Below, piece by piece: positions 40,260 to 51,899 of a stretch of DNA of 64,000 bases; the stretch's first letter is position 1, and every line of letters starts with the position of its first letter. The stretch covers positions 80,200,643-80,264,642 of the forward strand of contig OX377202.1 in assembly GCA_947396885.1 (NCBI GenBank). Direction: 5' to 3'. Made by a program: the position numbers and the translations under genes. The notes beneath the pieces are model-generated. The model searched no databases, was not told the DNA's origin, and saw nothing but the letters and a program-made list of their open reading frames with translations. The DNA is from Heligmosomoides polygyrus polygyrus. Taxonomy: Eukaryota; Nematoda; Chromadorea; Rhabditida; Heligmosomidae.

Positions 40260-43085
40260 CCCTCAATTTCGTAAGCGATCCCGCCACCAAGCTTCCAATA
40301 GGCTTATTCGAATCCATCCTATTCGAAGGGGGGCACTGTTAGAAAAGCGAAACAATTACCAATAGGTTGCTCAGCGCAGGGAAGAACAGACAAAGAAAAG
40401 CCTTCTGATAGGCTAGATGGGCTGCCTTCATAAAGTAGCTATTTCAATCTACCCATCGTTGCCAATTCGACAGTGCACCACCTAGTAGACTCTTATAAGA
40501 TCATCAGTCCGCGAGTAGCTGTTCTTCATCTGGAAACCAAAGATCAAGGAACCATCTCCATCATAAATGGATATGCTCCAACATCTGCGGCCACAGATGA
40601 AGAAGAGGAGGAATTCTACAAGCTGTTCGAAAGGACTGTCAACGACGAGAAGAGCTACTACAAAGTTGTCGATGGTGACTTTAACGCTATCGTCGGTACG
40701 AACGATCACGACGAATGGAGGCTAGGACCACATGGAACTTCCTCAAGGAACGAAAACAGAGAGCGCCTGATAGACCTCCTATCCGCGTGCCGTCTCTACC
40801 ATGGAAATTCTATGTTTAAGAAGCCTTCAAACCGACGATGGACCTGGGAAAGCCCAAATGGAGAAACACGTTCGGAGATCGACCATGTTCTTACAAACAG
40901 ACGCTGGAGTCTGTTCGAAGTCTCCGTGCTGCCTTCATTTGACACCGGCTCGGATCACCGTCTTGTCCGTGCGATGCTGACTCTCAAAAAGAGGATGTTC
41001 AAGCGTGACACTCATAAACCGGCACCGCTGAGGATCCCCACATTCAAGTCTGAGGAGTTGGAATATGCGATAAAGCCGTACGATTGGAATCTTCTTGAAG
41101 ATCCATCGGAAGACTACGACCTTCTCTCCAAAGGACTGTTGAAATGTGCTAGCAGCTCTCGCGAAGCCACATCACCGTCTGCTTCAAGACTCAACGCACA
41201 TGCGATTAAACTCTTGGAGCAAAGAAGAGCTGTTAAACTGGATCCTAATGCTTCCCATCTGGAAAAAGTCACCATCTCGAAGGCCTGTCGAATTGCAGTG
41301 AAGGAGTCCATTCAAGCCTACAGAAGATTGAAGCTGTTAGAGGCGGCTGGGAAAGGTTCAAGCATAAAGCGCTGCAAACGAGATCTCTGCGATCAGAAGG
41401 CAATAATGTCAGCCCTTGTGGATAAGGATGGAACAACGCAAACGTCTCGAAGAGCGATGGAGGCCATCGTTCAGGAATTCTACACAGATCTGTTCCGTTC
41501 TTCCATCACTGTCCCGAAATGCTTGATGCCACCATCAGCTGAGGAAATACCTCCCATTCTGGAATCAGAAGTTGCTCATGCCATCAGAAGGATGATGGCC
41601 GGGCACTGCTCCCGGACCGGACGGCATTTCTGCTGATCTCCTTCGTGCGGGTGGCAGTGCCGTCTGCTCACTTCTTGCCAAGCACTTCAACCACTACCTT
41701 CGAATTGGTAGGATTCCGGACTCATGGAAGGAGTCGAAAACGGTTTTAATCTTCAAAAAAGGTCGGCAGGAGAATATCAACAACTATCGACCCATCAGTC
41801 TTCTCTCGGTTGTGTACAAGATCTTCACCAAGATACTGCTTAACCGCATGGAGCGTTGTTTGGATGAATATCAGCCAGTGGAGCAAGCAGGGTGTCGCAA
41901 GGATTTCTTCTGCATGGACCATATTCAGACTGTCTCACAGCTCATCGAGAGGAGCCGCGAATACCACCTCCCACTTGTCCTTGTCTTCGTGGACTACCGG
42001 AAAGCGTTCGACTCTGTGGAAATCAACGCCGTTTTGAACGCACTTGTGCACACTGGTATACCATCGCCCTACATCCGACTTCTCGACGAATGTTTCTCGA
42101 ACACGTCGACTACCATTCAGCTGTTCGATCGAAAGCTTAAAATTCCTATCGGGAAAGGAGTACGGCACGGAGACACGATTTCTCCCTAGCTATTCACAGC
42201 GGCATTCCAGGATGCCATGAAAGACTTGAACTGGGACGATAAAGGCTACCTTGTCGACGGTAGACGGATCAGCAACCTTCGCTTCGCCGACGATATTGTT
42301 CTCATCTCTACCAGCACGGCAGAAGTCGAGGAAATGCTGAACGAGCTCAATGTGGCAGGTATGAAGATTGGATTGGACATGAATATGTCGAAAACGCAAT
42401 TTATGGTCAACCAGTGGTGTGACACGGGACTCGTAAGGTTAAATGGAGTCACCCTACAACAGGTCGACTCCTAAGTCTATCTGGGAAGAGAGCTGAACAT
42501 GGATAACGACCTCGCTCCTGAAATTGCCCGCAGGAGACGCGCAGCATGTACAGCCTTCAGTTCGGTTCGCGAAGTCTCCGATCAGGTCAAGGAAGCCGGC
42601 CTCAAGGCCTCGATATTGAACGCCTCTGTACTGCCTGCGATGTGTTACGCGACGGAAACCTGGCCCGACAACAAGACAATCGCCAGAGCGATGCAAACTA
42701 CGCATCGTGCACTGGAGAGATGTCTTCTAAGGACAAGCCTTCGTCAGCAATGGCAAGAAGGCCTACGGAGCTCGGAGCTACGGGAGAAGTCGCAATTAGC
42801 AGACCCGCTGCAGTACATGAAGAAGTCCAAATATCGCTGGGCCGGACACCTGCTTCGACGAAAGGACGATAGATGGAGTCTCCATGTCACAGAATGGCTC
42901 CCGAGAGGTCATAAGAGACCACTGGGACGAGTGCCAACGCGATGGGCAGACTCATTCTCAAGATCTTTCAGAGAGCGGAGTCTGCCTCACTGGATGCAAG
43001 CAGCCAGAGATCGAGCGGTCTGGAAGAGTTGTGGTCCCCGCTGAGAAGACCTCCAGCCGACAAAGGACCATCAAAGTATCAAAGT
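40260..43085 (+). mobile_element. RTE LINE, decayed, 5' end eroded
   Basis: An AP-type endonuclease and reverse transcriptase run in the RTE order on the + strand. 40473-41636 carries the endonuclease motifs GDFNAIVG, WTWESPNG..SEIDHVLTN and DTGSDHRLV. The reverse transcriptase follows: NNYRPISLLSVVYKI, VFVDYRKAFDSV, GVRHGDTISP and FADDIVLIS (FADD at 42283-42294). The C-terminal KYRWAGHLLRRKDDRW runs to 43044. The copy is broken by a frameshift near 41595-41610 inside APGPDGIS, a TAG at 42187-42189 and a TAA at 42472-42474. The N-terminal endonuclease residues are not recognisable. Confidence 0.9.
40473..43044 (+). pseudogene. RTE endonuclease-reverse transcriptase, one frameshift and two stops
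   Basis: The protein would nick target DNA with its endonuclease and prime reverse transcription from the nick. The window copy keeps all reverse transcriptase core motifs, including both Asp of FADD, but three lesions split it into segments 40473-41636, about 41640-42186, 42190-42471 and 42475-43044. It is close to the family of the minus-strand copy at 62075-64000 (shared NDLAPE, RRRRAA/RRKRAAW, GLRSSELR and RWAGH blocks). Confidence 0.88.
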
Positions 43086-43571
43086 AAGTATCGTTGCCAA
43101 TGAGATTAAGAAAAACTGTCCTCTCCCACTTGGATAGGCCTGCGTATTCGTCTTCCAGAGTATTAAAGCACGGCTGTGCTCGGCCCTACAATTCTCTTCT
43201 AATTTCGTTATTACAACAGTAGGTAAGTGCAGAATGTCACTCCAGGATTGCCCACTACATAGAAAATCGTTTCTAGAACTTGAATTTGAAGGTTTGAAGG
43301 TTCATTTGAAGGTTCGCCGGGAATATGTGATGTCAAGAATGACTCTTTCTTTCGTAAAACTTGTTCGAGACATGTGCCGTTGTTTTTCATCATACAATTT
43401 TAAATCCAGCATGAAGGTCATCTTCCTCAATCAATTGTTACGATAACTTTCTACATATTCCAATAAATTATACAACATCGAGACAATATTTAATGGCTGT
43501 GCTTAAGAGGAATCGGTATTAAACGTATGGAAGAATCAACAACATCTCGATTCTGCTTCTGCGCGAATTGC
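43086..43571. other. Non-coding spacer
   Basis: Between the LINE end and the terminal exon of the minus-strand membrane-protein gene; presumably contains that gene's 3' UTR. Nothing else recognised. Confidence 0.4.
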
Positions 43572-46500
43572 TCAAATCGCTGCGCGTCTCGCATCATCTA
43601 CAGCCTCTCCAATGGGGTTGTACATTCGGGCATCTGTGATAGGAGGAGAGAGCGGAGCAGGTATGATTCTCTGAGCTCCAGAGCCGGCCTCAACGTCTGA
43701 AACGAATAACGGCTCCTGAAGTATGCAGCTGTTCACGCTTATTGTCAGCTCGTAATTCACATACAGTACACTCTCCCTGGCTCCTTTTCTTGACGGATTC
43801 TTTCCAATTCTTCGGACAGTCTGGCTCTGAACCACACAAAACATCTCTGGTCGTTAGCGCGGAGAAGGCATTCACGGTCGAAACAGGCGAAAGGAGGTGC
43901 GCAAAGACAGGCAACAGCCCAAGTAAAGTTGGTCCCCAAGACCTAGGGATTCATGGTAGGCCTTTTGCGAGCCTTAAGATGCTATCGATTACAAAATGCG
44001 GCACGTGGTAGAGCTCGTACAAAATGCTTCCATTAGGTGGGCCTGAAAGTTTCCGCTGCTCTGGTACCCCGAATGTCCCCGCCTTTATCATAGTTTTATT
44101 ACCCTCGGCTTGATAGGGTGTTGTGGTGCCGTTACAGAGAAAAAGACATGCTCTTGTAAACACGTTTAAACACGTTTGTCTTGAAACGAAAATGAAAAGT
44201 ATAAACCATATTTCTTTAGGGCCGAGATGTCTACATTTGCTGTCATTGGCTGTGACACGAAATGGCTATGGCTTGAATCTTGGAAATGCTATGTTAGAAT
44301 TGTGCAAAGGTTTTAGAGCCACATTTGGGAACAGATGAGCTAAAAACTCAAAAAGTAAATGCGGATATAAAACACTTTGTATTAGAGACCCAAAAACAGA
44401 AAATGCTGGAAGGCCTTGCTTATAATAATCGCATGTTCGGAGAAACAGTTAACTGAAAGGCCCAAACGATATTACTCACACGAGAATCCGAGAACATCAT
44501 TTGAAAATCTGTTGAAAACTTGTCCTGTTCTGGTAAGTGAAGAGTTTCTACCATTGCTCAAGACTATTTCAAAGAGCACATCGATAAATCTATCCGCACA
44601 AATGCTTCAAGATTTCGGTTTCAAGGCCACAAACAGATAATCACATCCGCTCAAACTACAATCATGTTTGGATAAAATGATTCAATTCAGTTTCTTTAAG
44701 CCTCAATTGGCTGGTACCGAGGATGTAAGCTGTTACAGATGTTTTGTTCTCCTCTCCTAACGCCACGCGGGACTCGAACCTCGCTCTGACCGGGCGGGAA
44801 TGCTCTAAGCCAGCAACCACCGGCGCTATTTGATCGAACGCAACATCCACACCTCGTGGGACCCATCAGCACTAACCCGTATGTCGGGATGAGCCGGCCG
44901 ATGATATCAGCACGGTGCCAGCCAATCGAGGCTTAAAGAAACTGATTTGAATCATTTCTATCAAGACCTACAGTTTAACTGGTTCCATGCTGATATCAGC
45001 GGCCGGTTCATGCCGACATACGGGTGAGCGCTGATGGGTCTCACGAGGTGTGGGTGTTGCGTTCGCCGGTGGTGTAATGGCGTAGAGCAAAAAAAGCGCC
45101 GGTGGTGTAATGGCGTAGAGCATTTCCGCCCGGTCAGAGCGAGGTGCGGGTTCGAGTCCAGCCTGGCGCTAGAAGTTCTGATCGCAACAAAACAGCGTTG
45201 TAATAGATTACAACCATGTCGCTCTCACACTAGCATTTTTCAGGTCTCTTAGAAACCTTTCAGAGAATGTAAATAATGGATTCCATCAGTTCATGACATC
45301 TAACTTCAAGATTGTTCAACATTCAAAAAAACGTGTTACTAGAAGACTCTTAAGGTAGAGATATTTCAGTTGCAGTAGATTTTTCTTTAATTAAAATGGT
45401 TAATTCTGGTTGTGGTCGTTTGAAATTAGAAGCCGATGTCGGAAGCTTTCCGATGCAATGCAGTTGCCCCCAAGCTGTATGCGAGGGTCACAGGGGCCCG
45501 ATTCATCAGCGATACTGCCGGTGTCATCTCACCGCGGATTTTCCACATCGGTCTATGTATGTTGTATCCGATACAGAGAATTCGATCCCGGATTTACCAC
45601 ACCGCATGTTGATGAATCACGGTACCAGTAGGTTTGGCGGTACTTTGCACCATTATCGGCCAGCAAGCGTTTACAAATCTGGGGCCAGATTATCAACCGC
45701 TTACCGCCCTCCAACGAAGAAAATTCTGTCAAATGCCGATGCCGATGACTGTCATATTAATGGGTTTGGCGGTATTTTCGCCGTTAGAGGGTGGTAAGCG
45801 GTTGATGAATCTGGCCCTGGAATCAGGATGAAGTCCACTAGCACCCATTCATCGGCTTTTAACACTCATATCTAGTGGTGGTATCAAACGTTTGACAAGG
45901 TGACCCAAAGTTGCAAAGCTGCAGTGGCTGCATTGCTTTGCTTTTTTTCAGTGTTCTTGCATGCCTCACTCATGACTTACAAGAAAGTTTAATCACCACC
46001 ATTTATGAAATGCAATGTTTTGCCTGGCTTCTGGAACATTGGCTCTAATATTTTTCTTATGATGTAGCCCACCGATCTACACACAGCACGCGTAAGTTTA
46101 TCACACCGTTGCCCACCGATCCGGTCTGTCTTCTGCAGAAGTCAAATGTGTGGCGCACTCTGCGCCACACAAAGCTTGTTTGACAAGAGAGCGGCCTGCA
46201 TTTAACATCAACTCGCCGTGAATGGCTAAGCTGCGGTTTCTGTCGACTGCATCACAACCTCGGTGACGATATCTTATTCTTATCGTCTCACAACCGGAAA
46301 AGGCACCTAACCATTGCTTATTCTTTCATGCAGTAACAGAGTACTTGTGTCAGTCAACCGCTTTGTGGGTTCTACTCATTCAATTTCAACGTTATTTGTG
46401 GAGGCAATACGTATGTGTACCTGGCCTAAACAATGATTGATTTTCAGTGGCCACCGAAGAAGGTCGGTAGCTTTCTCTTCCAGACACAAGGCCTGTGCCA

Positions 46501-46848
46501 ATTCACCGAGCTCAGCATGATGGAGACCTTGGTTGATCCTGAAGCTTCGGGGCGGAACCACCTAACCATGGGGCGCACGAGGTGACACCACCTCCGAATG
46601 CGCTACACATCTCTCCCTACCCGTGGGTATTGGTCTACAAACCAGTTTACCTCCGATACAAAATGTGTCGCTCGCTGATCTTCTGCGCATTTGTTTAAGT
46701 GTTCGATCCTGAGTATCAACGAAGGAGCGACAGCCATACCTGTAGTGCAGTCTCATGCCGTACAGGATGATTATTAACACAGCAGCGAACAACAGAAGGA
46801 AGACTGCGTAGTAGATGAGACCACGGTACACGGAGTCATTCGTTAACT
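43572..46848 (-). CDS. Single-pass membrane protein, C-terminal three exons, family not recognised
   Basis: Minus-strand exons 46740-46848, 43765-43826 and 43572-43696 join in frame through GT-AG introns (the acceptors read AATTGCAG, GGTTCAG and CGTTTCAG) and end at TGA 43572-43574. The first exon encodes one strongly hydrophobic segment (YYAVFLLLFAAVLIIILYGM) followed by basic residues, so the N side is probably outside and the tail cytoplasmic. The tail has a charged, helix-prone stretch (RLSEELERIRQEKE) and a proline-containing end (IPAPLSPPITDARMYNPIG). The joins fit exactly at codon level, which supports the model, but extra exons in the 2.9-kb intron are possible. A read-through form ending at 46562 is open for 59 codons past the donor. 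The N-terminal exons lie to the right and I could not find them. Function unknown. Confidence 0.6.
44757..45185. repeat. Inverted pair of tRNA-derived SINEs
   Basis: The right copy (about 45093-45175) starts GCGCCGGTGGTGTAATGGCG, has GGTTCGAGTCC and ends GCCTGGCGC; its first seven and last eight bases pair as an acceptor stem. The left copy (about 44760-44828) is its inverse. The flanks are inverted too: CCCGTATGTCGGGATGAGCC (44877) against GGTTCATGCCGACATACGGG (45007), and CAATTGGCTGG/CCAGCCAATCGAGG near 44705/44920. Just before the right copy there is a second truncated GGTGGTGTAATGGCGTAGAGC, a local duplication. The anticodon arm is degenerate. Lies in the 2.9-kb intron of the membrane-protein gene. 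Confidence 0.7.
45491..45819. repeat. Two adjacent hAT-like MITEs
   Basis: 45491-45625 runs from CAGGGGCCCGATTCATCAGC to GTTGATGAATC; 45681-45819 runs from GGGGCCAGATTATCAACCGC to GCGGTTGATGAATCTGGCCC. Both lack coding sequence and belong with the copies at 11101 and 21780. Confidence 0.65.
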
Positions 46849-46972
46849 CTGCAATTGAAGTGCATAGGTAGAAAACAAACCTCAAATCGGGCCAATTGCA
46901 AGAACTTGAAAGACCCTTATGTGAGGAGGGATTGCTCTAAATTACAAGGGGCTACTGATAGCTTCTATTCTA

Positions 46973-47884
46973 TTAGGGTGGGCCAAAAGTAATGGGACAA
47001 ATTCAACAAATTTCTTTATCTCTTTATAAATCAATTACAATTCAATGATGATGAGGAATGTATTAAGGTCAACGACCTTGCTGCCATCGATCAGCCAACT
47101 TCCTGATCCCAGCCTTCCAGAACTGCTTAGGCCTGTAGGCCTGGTGCTGATCCACTGCTAGTTATGGTTGTCGAGGTCTGCTTGGGTCCTTGTGCCCCTT
47201 CCGACCATGAAGTCCTGTAGGCTTAAGAAGTAGTGGTAGTCGCATGGAGAGATGTCCGGCGAATACGGTGGGCGAGGCATGTGACCGTAGCTCAGCTGAG
47301 CAAGCTTATCCGTGGTCACTTTTGCTCGATAGGTTGCGGCGTTGTCGAAGAGGAGGATCTTCTCCAAGCGCTGAGACCGAATAAATGCGAGTCGCCGGTC
47401 CATCTCTTCTATTTCATTCACCATGTCCTTGGAGTTCATCTCATGCTTTGGAATACAGCTTCCAGTACACCGGCCCATGGGCGCAGACTCAAAAGCTCAG
47501 GAGGTGCTTCTCGCCGTTAACAGCCCGCCGAACGAAGGTCGGTAACATTTCACCAGGCCTCACCCAGACTAAATGCTTGGCAGGGTTAAGGTAGAAGACG
47601 TACTTCTCATCTTGCGTGACTATTGAGCCCAGGCTGCTCTGGGTTGGCGATTGGGCGAGATTTGCGCGACACAGGTCGACTCGTCAGACTGGGGTTTCCG
47701 CATGAAACAGACTGCGGTTTTGGCATGCTTCTGGAAAGGGCCAAAGTGGTCAGTTCTCAGGTGGCCTTCAGTAGGTAGCAAATGAACATACAAATACGAG
47801 AAGTACGAAACCGGACTCCAGTCACAACATATGCGGCCACGACATGGAGAGTCTCATTACTTTTGCCCCCCCCCCCACCCCTAA
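46973..47884 (-). mobile_element. mariner element, internally deleted, both ends present
   Basis: 912 bp flanked by TA. The left end TTAGGGTGGGCCAAAAGTAA is inverted at the right end, where the second G-run has expanded to a homopolymer (14 C on the + strand at about 47865-47878). On the minus strand, transposase pieces remain: TQDEKYVFYLNPAKHLVW near 47560-47615, and from 47478 to 47158 a frame with LLFDNAATYRAKV and PPYSPDISPCDYHYF, whose Asp residues are 34 apart (DD34D). The usual HDN is altered to FDN, and the N-terminal DNA-binding part is missing. Inactive. Confidence 0.88.
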
Positions 47885-48265
47885 TAGAGAGCAGCGGAGT
47901 AATTTGTAAACAATTTACTAATAGGTTAAAAATGTATTGCATGTCAGCAAATCTATTTCATAGAGAGACGGGACAAAATTCATGACTGGTCCAAAGTATG
48001 TAATTTGTCATCTGTGCCCGAAAAAAGCGGTGTACGAAGGGTGAGGTGGATCTCGATTCCTAGGGAGCTATTGTCAGGGAGACTGCGTATTACGTCAGGC
48101 TTGTTCTGTGAAAATGCTAGTATTTCGTGCGATGATAGGCTTAGCTTTCCTGAGAAGTATGATGTGCTATGTAAAAGTGTTAGCTCGCATATATCAAATC
48201 CTTAAAGGCCTTCCAAGATATGAACGAAAACTGGTAATCGAGTGTGAACTGCAATTGTGAGACCA

Positions 48266-48419
48266 GTGGCTGGATTCATCAATGATCGAACCCGCGGGTA
48301 TGCACGTGTAAGGGCCGGAGATACCCACAATGGAACATTCATCTTCACATACCTCCTATCTTGTCGCTACCCCTTATACCCCACACATCCGCGGGTTTAA
48401 TTGTCGGTGAATCCGGTTG
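48266..48419. repeat. hAT-like MITE with CCCGCGG sub-terminal block
   Basis: TGGCTGGATTCATCAATGAT ... CCCGCGGGTA at the left, CCGCGGGTTTAATTGTCGGT ... GAATCCGG at the right. Close relative of 707-905, including the ATACCCACAATG(A/G)AAC interior. Confidence 0.7.
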
Positions 48420-49841
48420 TAGAGTGTTAGACTCTTGTGTTTTTGCCTTATAAAAGGAAAGTCAATGAGCTATCGGAAAAATTAGGATTGCTTTAGCCGG
48501 AGGGTCGATCGAGTAAAGGCCTCCGCACACTTTTGCGGCAACGCGGCAGCCCTATCCATTAAATATCTATCAGTATCCATAAGTACATATAGGGCAGAGT
48601 CGCAGAGCTAGCAGCTGATGTGCCGCCAACGCGGATGTGGCAATACTTATTCAAGGCCTTATTGCCGTTGCAGCCTCTTTGCCATGGAAACTGACAATGT
48701 TGTGATGAAGATAATGGCAGTGGAACCGCATTGGCAATGGAGTAGGGTACAAAGCTGAGCACTACATTCGTTTTGATCTCACTGAGGCGCTATCAGACTA
48801 AGGTGGGTGCAGTGACTTGGCGAAAAAGTTACGCTTGTTAGATAATTACATAAGGAATATAAAAACGCTCATCCTAGTCAGGGAATCCCACAATCCAACG
48901 GAATAATAGTAAGGTTGAATATAACAACAAGACAGCCGCCACTGAAGGGCATAGACCTATCCCCTACGAGGCAAATTACGTCATTCCTAGGCTCTTCAGC
49001 TTTTCAGCTGCTGGCATTTCACCTGAAACCCACTTTTAGTGCTATAAGAACTTCGCGGTTGGTTGAGCTAGAAGACTCACTGGAAGATTAGGAGGCTAAC
49101 CGGATCTATCCTAGTCCGGGGTGGGCCACATAACTAAAAAGTATTATATGTGACAAATTCACTCAAGACTTACAGAGCGGCTCCTACAGAACAACACAGG
49201 ACCTAAACAAGGAAAAGTCACAAAGAAAAAACGAAAAAATTGCATTTGTTACTGTTGTAAGAAGGCAGAGTTTTGTGGCCTCCTCACCATGTTAGATCCC
49301 GGTTATAACATGCCAAGCGAATGTCAGCATACGGCATGATTCTACTCCGTCACTCTTTGCCCGCCGAGACGGTTGTAAACCGCGGCGATTTTTTTCTGTT
49401 TGTTCGTCCGTTTTTGGTTTCTTTTAGGTTAGGTTTCGTTCTCTAGGAGCCACTCGGTAAGTATTAATTTATTTTGTTGCCTAGTTTTTAGTTATGTGCC
49501 CCCCGGACTAGGATAAATCCGGCTAACCTGACGGGAGAAGCTGATGCTTTAAAATGAGAATGTTTCTGTGAGCCTCGAAGTCAGATTCGTCAGAGAATGA
49601 ACAACACCTTGCGCGCGTCGCTATCGTCATCATTGTCACTATCATTTACTGCACTTCATTAACCAGCAATACATCGACCAAGAGCCTATACACCAAAGGT
49701 GTAGTCCACGGTTCACGACGGCCGACCCGTGCTGAATGTCGTAGTCCTCATCACCGGAGCTGGGGTGAGCGTTTTTAGATTCTTAATGTAATTATCTAAT
49801 TAGCTGTGTATCTTTTTCGTCATTTCACTGCACCCACCTTA
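48420..49841. other. Non-coding stretch
   Basis: No gene recognised. Ends at the TTA (49839-49841) that begins the GC-rich foldback cluster. Confidence 0.4.
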
Positions 49842-50155
49842 GGCCTATGGTATAGTCCCGCAGAAGTGCCCGCGGGACGTCCGCGGACGGGAAGTGCACC
49901 GCGGAAGGTGGTCGCCGACCCGGCACGGTCGACGGCCGACACTGAATGATAATCGCGTTGGAGCGCTTTATCACTCCGTGAACTAGGAACGTTCCAAGTT
50001 CACGAAATCGGTCGCTTTTGGATTTGTCGGTCGGCGGGGTCGGTCGGCGGACGGGAAGTGTACTAGCCCGTCCACCGACCGCCGCCGACGCGCGTTGGGT
50101 CCTGGCTAGATTATTCCTGTTCCGCGGATACTTCCGCGGGACTATACCATAGGCC
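49842..50155. repeat. GC-rich foldback MITE flanked by TTA (element 1)
   Basis: 314 bp; left end GGCCTATGGTATAGTCCCGC, right end inverse (GCGGGACTATACCATAGGCC), flanked by TTA at 49839-49841 and 50156-50158. Inner tracts of TCGGTCGGCGG and CGCGG form further inversions. Best explained as a PIF/Harbinger (Tourist-like) non-autonomous element. Confidence 0.8.
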
Positions 50156-50561
50156 TTAGCCGGATAGCGCCCTCATTGGATATCTCACTGTTTGCACATC
50201 GTTCAGTATCATCTCCGGTGTCGTAGAGATTAGCTCTTCCAAATTCTTTAATGTTTTTAGACTCAAAGCTAAGGGAGACCAGCTGAAAATTACATGTACT
50301 GGCGCCACCGATTTTCTAGAATCCTCCTAAGGATGAAACTACCGCAGTCTGCTGAAAAGAGCTGTGGAAAGTAGGCAGCCGTTCTTCACCTCTTTCGAGT
50401 ATCTCGTCCTCATAACCACTAAATCAGACCATGAGTACAGCCGTTGGCTCATGATTGTCGTTTTTATAGCCATAAGCCCCTGATTATTTCCGACTACGGT
50501 TCCCGGACAAGCATGATTTTGCCATACGGGCACAAAATCTACACCGTATCCTTATCGCTTA

Positions 50562-50890
50562 AGGGTTGGGCACACTCGGCAGCGGCTTTAGTGCGTCAAA
50601 AACGGGGCGGGACGTCGCTCCCCGCTCCCTGTACTGTTTCTAGTCGGGACCGACTGGTGCTTAACAATAACGCGCCCCGATGACGATCGCGTCCGTCTCC
50701 GCTCTGGATCCCGCCGCGAAAGGGCAGAGCGCAGAGGGCAGACAGACAGATGCTGGAGCGGCGCCGCCGGGTGGAATGATTCAAGTCATTTCCGCCAGCG
50801 ACGCCGCCGGCGCCGCCAGTGCTGCTGGCGGCGAGCTCTGCGTCCCTGCCCTATGGTTAAGCATAGGGCAGCGGCAAGGTATTCGCAAAG
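50562..50890. repeat. Part of a GC-rich foldback element (element 2)
   Basis: Starts AGGGTTGGGCACACTCGGCA after TTA (50559-50561). The body 50630-50870 is an inverted copy of 52668-52930 inside element 6 (for example GCCCTATGGTTAAGCATAGGGC at 50850). Its right end is not clear, so it is probably truncated. Confidence 0.55.
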
Positions 50891-50940
50891 CCATCAAGAA
50901 CTCATTCTTCACGTCGACATTGCGCTGATCGGTTGCGTTA

Positions 50941-51896
50941 GGCGCCTTTTATACTGGCGCCGCCGCGCGGCGCGGCGTGATAGCTGACATAGCTATCGAT
51001 TTTTCGCGCCGCCCGGCGGCGCCGCATCGCATTCATACTACGCCGCCTCAAAACACCACATTTGACGGAATTTCGGGTTACGGTATTCGGCGAATCGCGC
51101 CGCTGAAGGGAATGACGCGGCGCGGCGCGATCAGCTGCGGCAAACTCGATGTGGAGTGGGAGATTCACCACCGAGATGAATCATTTTTGCTATCTCCTCC
51201 TTGTTTTGGCTCCTCAACTAACAAAACAAAGAAGGTGTTGCAAAATAATGGCACTATTGCACTTTCAGGACTCCAGAGGTCGAAAAGGTTTTTTCGACCA
51301 AACTTCTCCCGGGAGTGGGGTTATTTAGGGTGCTGATCACGAATCTGACATCCGTTTTCGGTGACCATTACCTTAGTCACCCGTACCTTTCGTAACCTAG
51401 AAAGGGAATGGAGATCTGGACACTCACGAAGTTTTACCTACTACGCTAAACATATGCTCAGCGAACAATGACCACGGAATGGCAATACGAGAGATAATTC
51501 TGAGCGATCCTCGACAATGAGCACCTTCCAGCAGTTTTCTTTTGAACCCGCATGTTTGCAAAATAAAGAGTCGTTTAGTGCCACTTGCATTGCAGGAGAC
51601 TCGACTCAATACCACACTCACCAATTTCAACCGTAGGTTGAGCAGACGACTTCCACCCCAGCTTTAAGAAAGGATTCGTCGTTCCCCACAGGATTCCTAC
51701 CGTAAACATTAGCCAGATGCATTCCCCCGAACGGCCAGACGAGTCCTTTCTGTTTTGGTTCTTCAGTGACTCATGGACCGTCTCCTCCGTCGGAACGTAG
51801 TACGTAGAAGTTGGTCGCCGCGCGTCGCTGACGCTTCCCTTTCTAACTACAATCGCGCAGCGGCGCGTCAAATTCGGGCGCGGCGCGACTGGCGCC
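50941..51896. repeat. TTA-bounded GC-rich segment, weak ends (element 3)
   Basis: Bounded by TTA on both sides (50938-50940, 51897-51899) and by GGCGCC at both ends, but the inverted similarity fades after a few bases. CGGCGCGGCG tracts at 50960-51150 and 51860-51890 look like parts of related elements, with about 650 bp of different DNA between them that includes the TMEM234-like exon. It may be two partial elements rather than one. Confidence 0.4.
51622..51720 (-). pseudogene. Orphan exon of a TMEM234-like membrane protein
   Basis: On the minus strand the reading is LMFTVGILWGTTNPFLKLGW, followed by about ten residues and a good donor (GTGAGTG from 51621 leftward). The hydrophobic LLWG-TNP-L(L/F)K pattern is the N-terminal signature of the TMEM234 (four-pass membrane protein) family. 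Downstream exons with the rest of the domain were not found in the window, and the exon is bracketed by GC-rich foldback repeats. It may be the first exon of a real gene whose other exons I missed, or a captured or stranded fragment. The left limit is set by the donor; the right limit is approximate. Confidence 0.45.
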
Positions 51897-51899
51897 TTA

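Noticed and set aside
45093..45175. Functional tRNA gene
   Set aside because: Acceptor stem, A-like and B-box motifs are present, but the anticodon arm does not fold properly and several diverged copies with a common non-tRNA tail exist, so a SINE is more likely.
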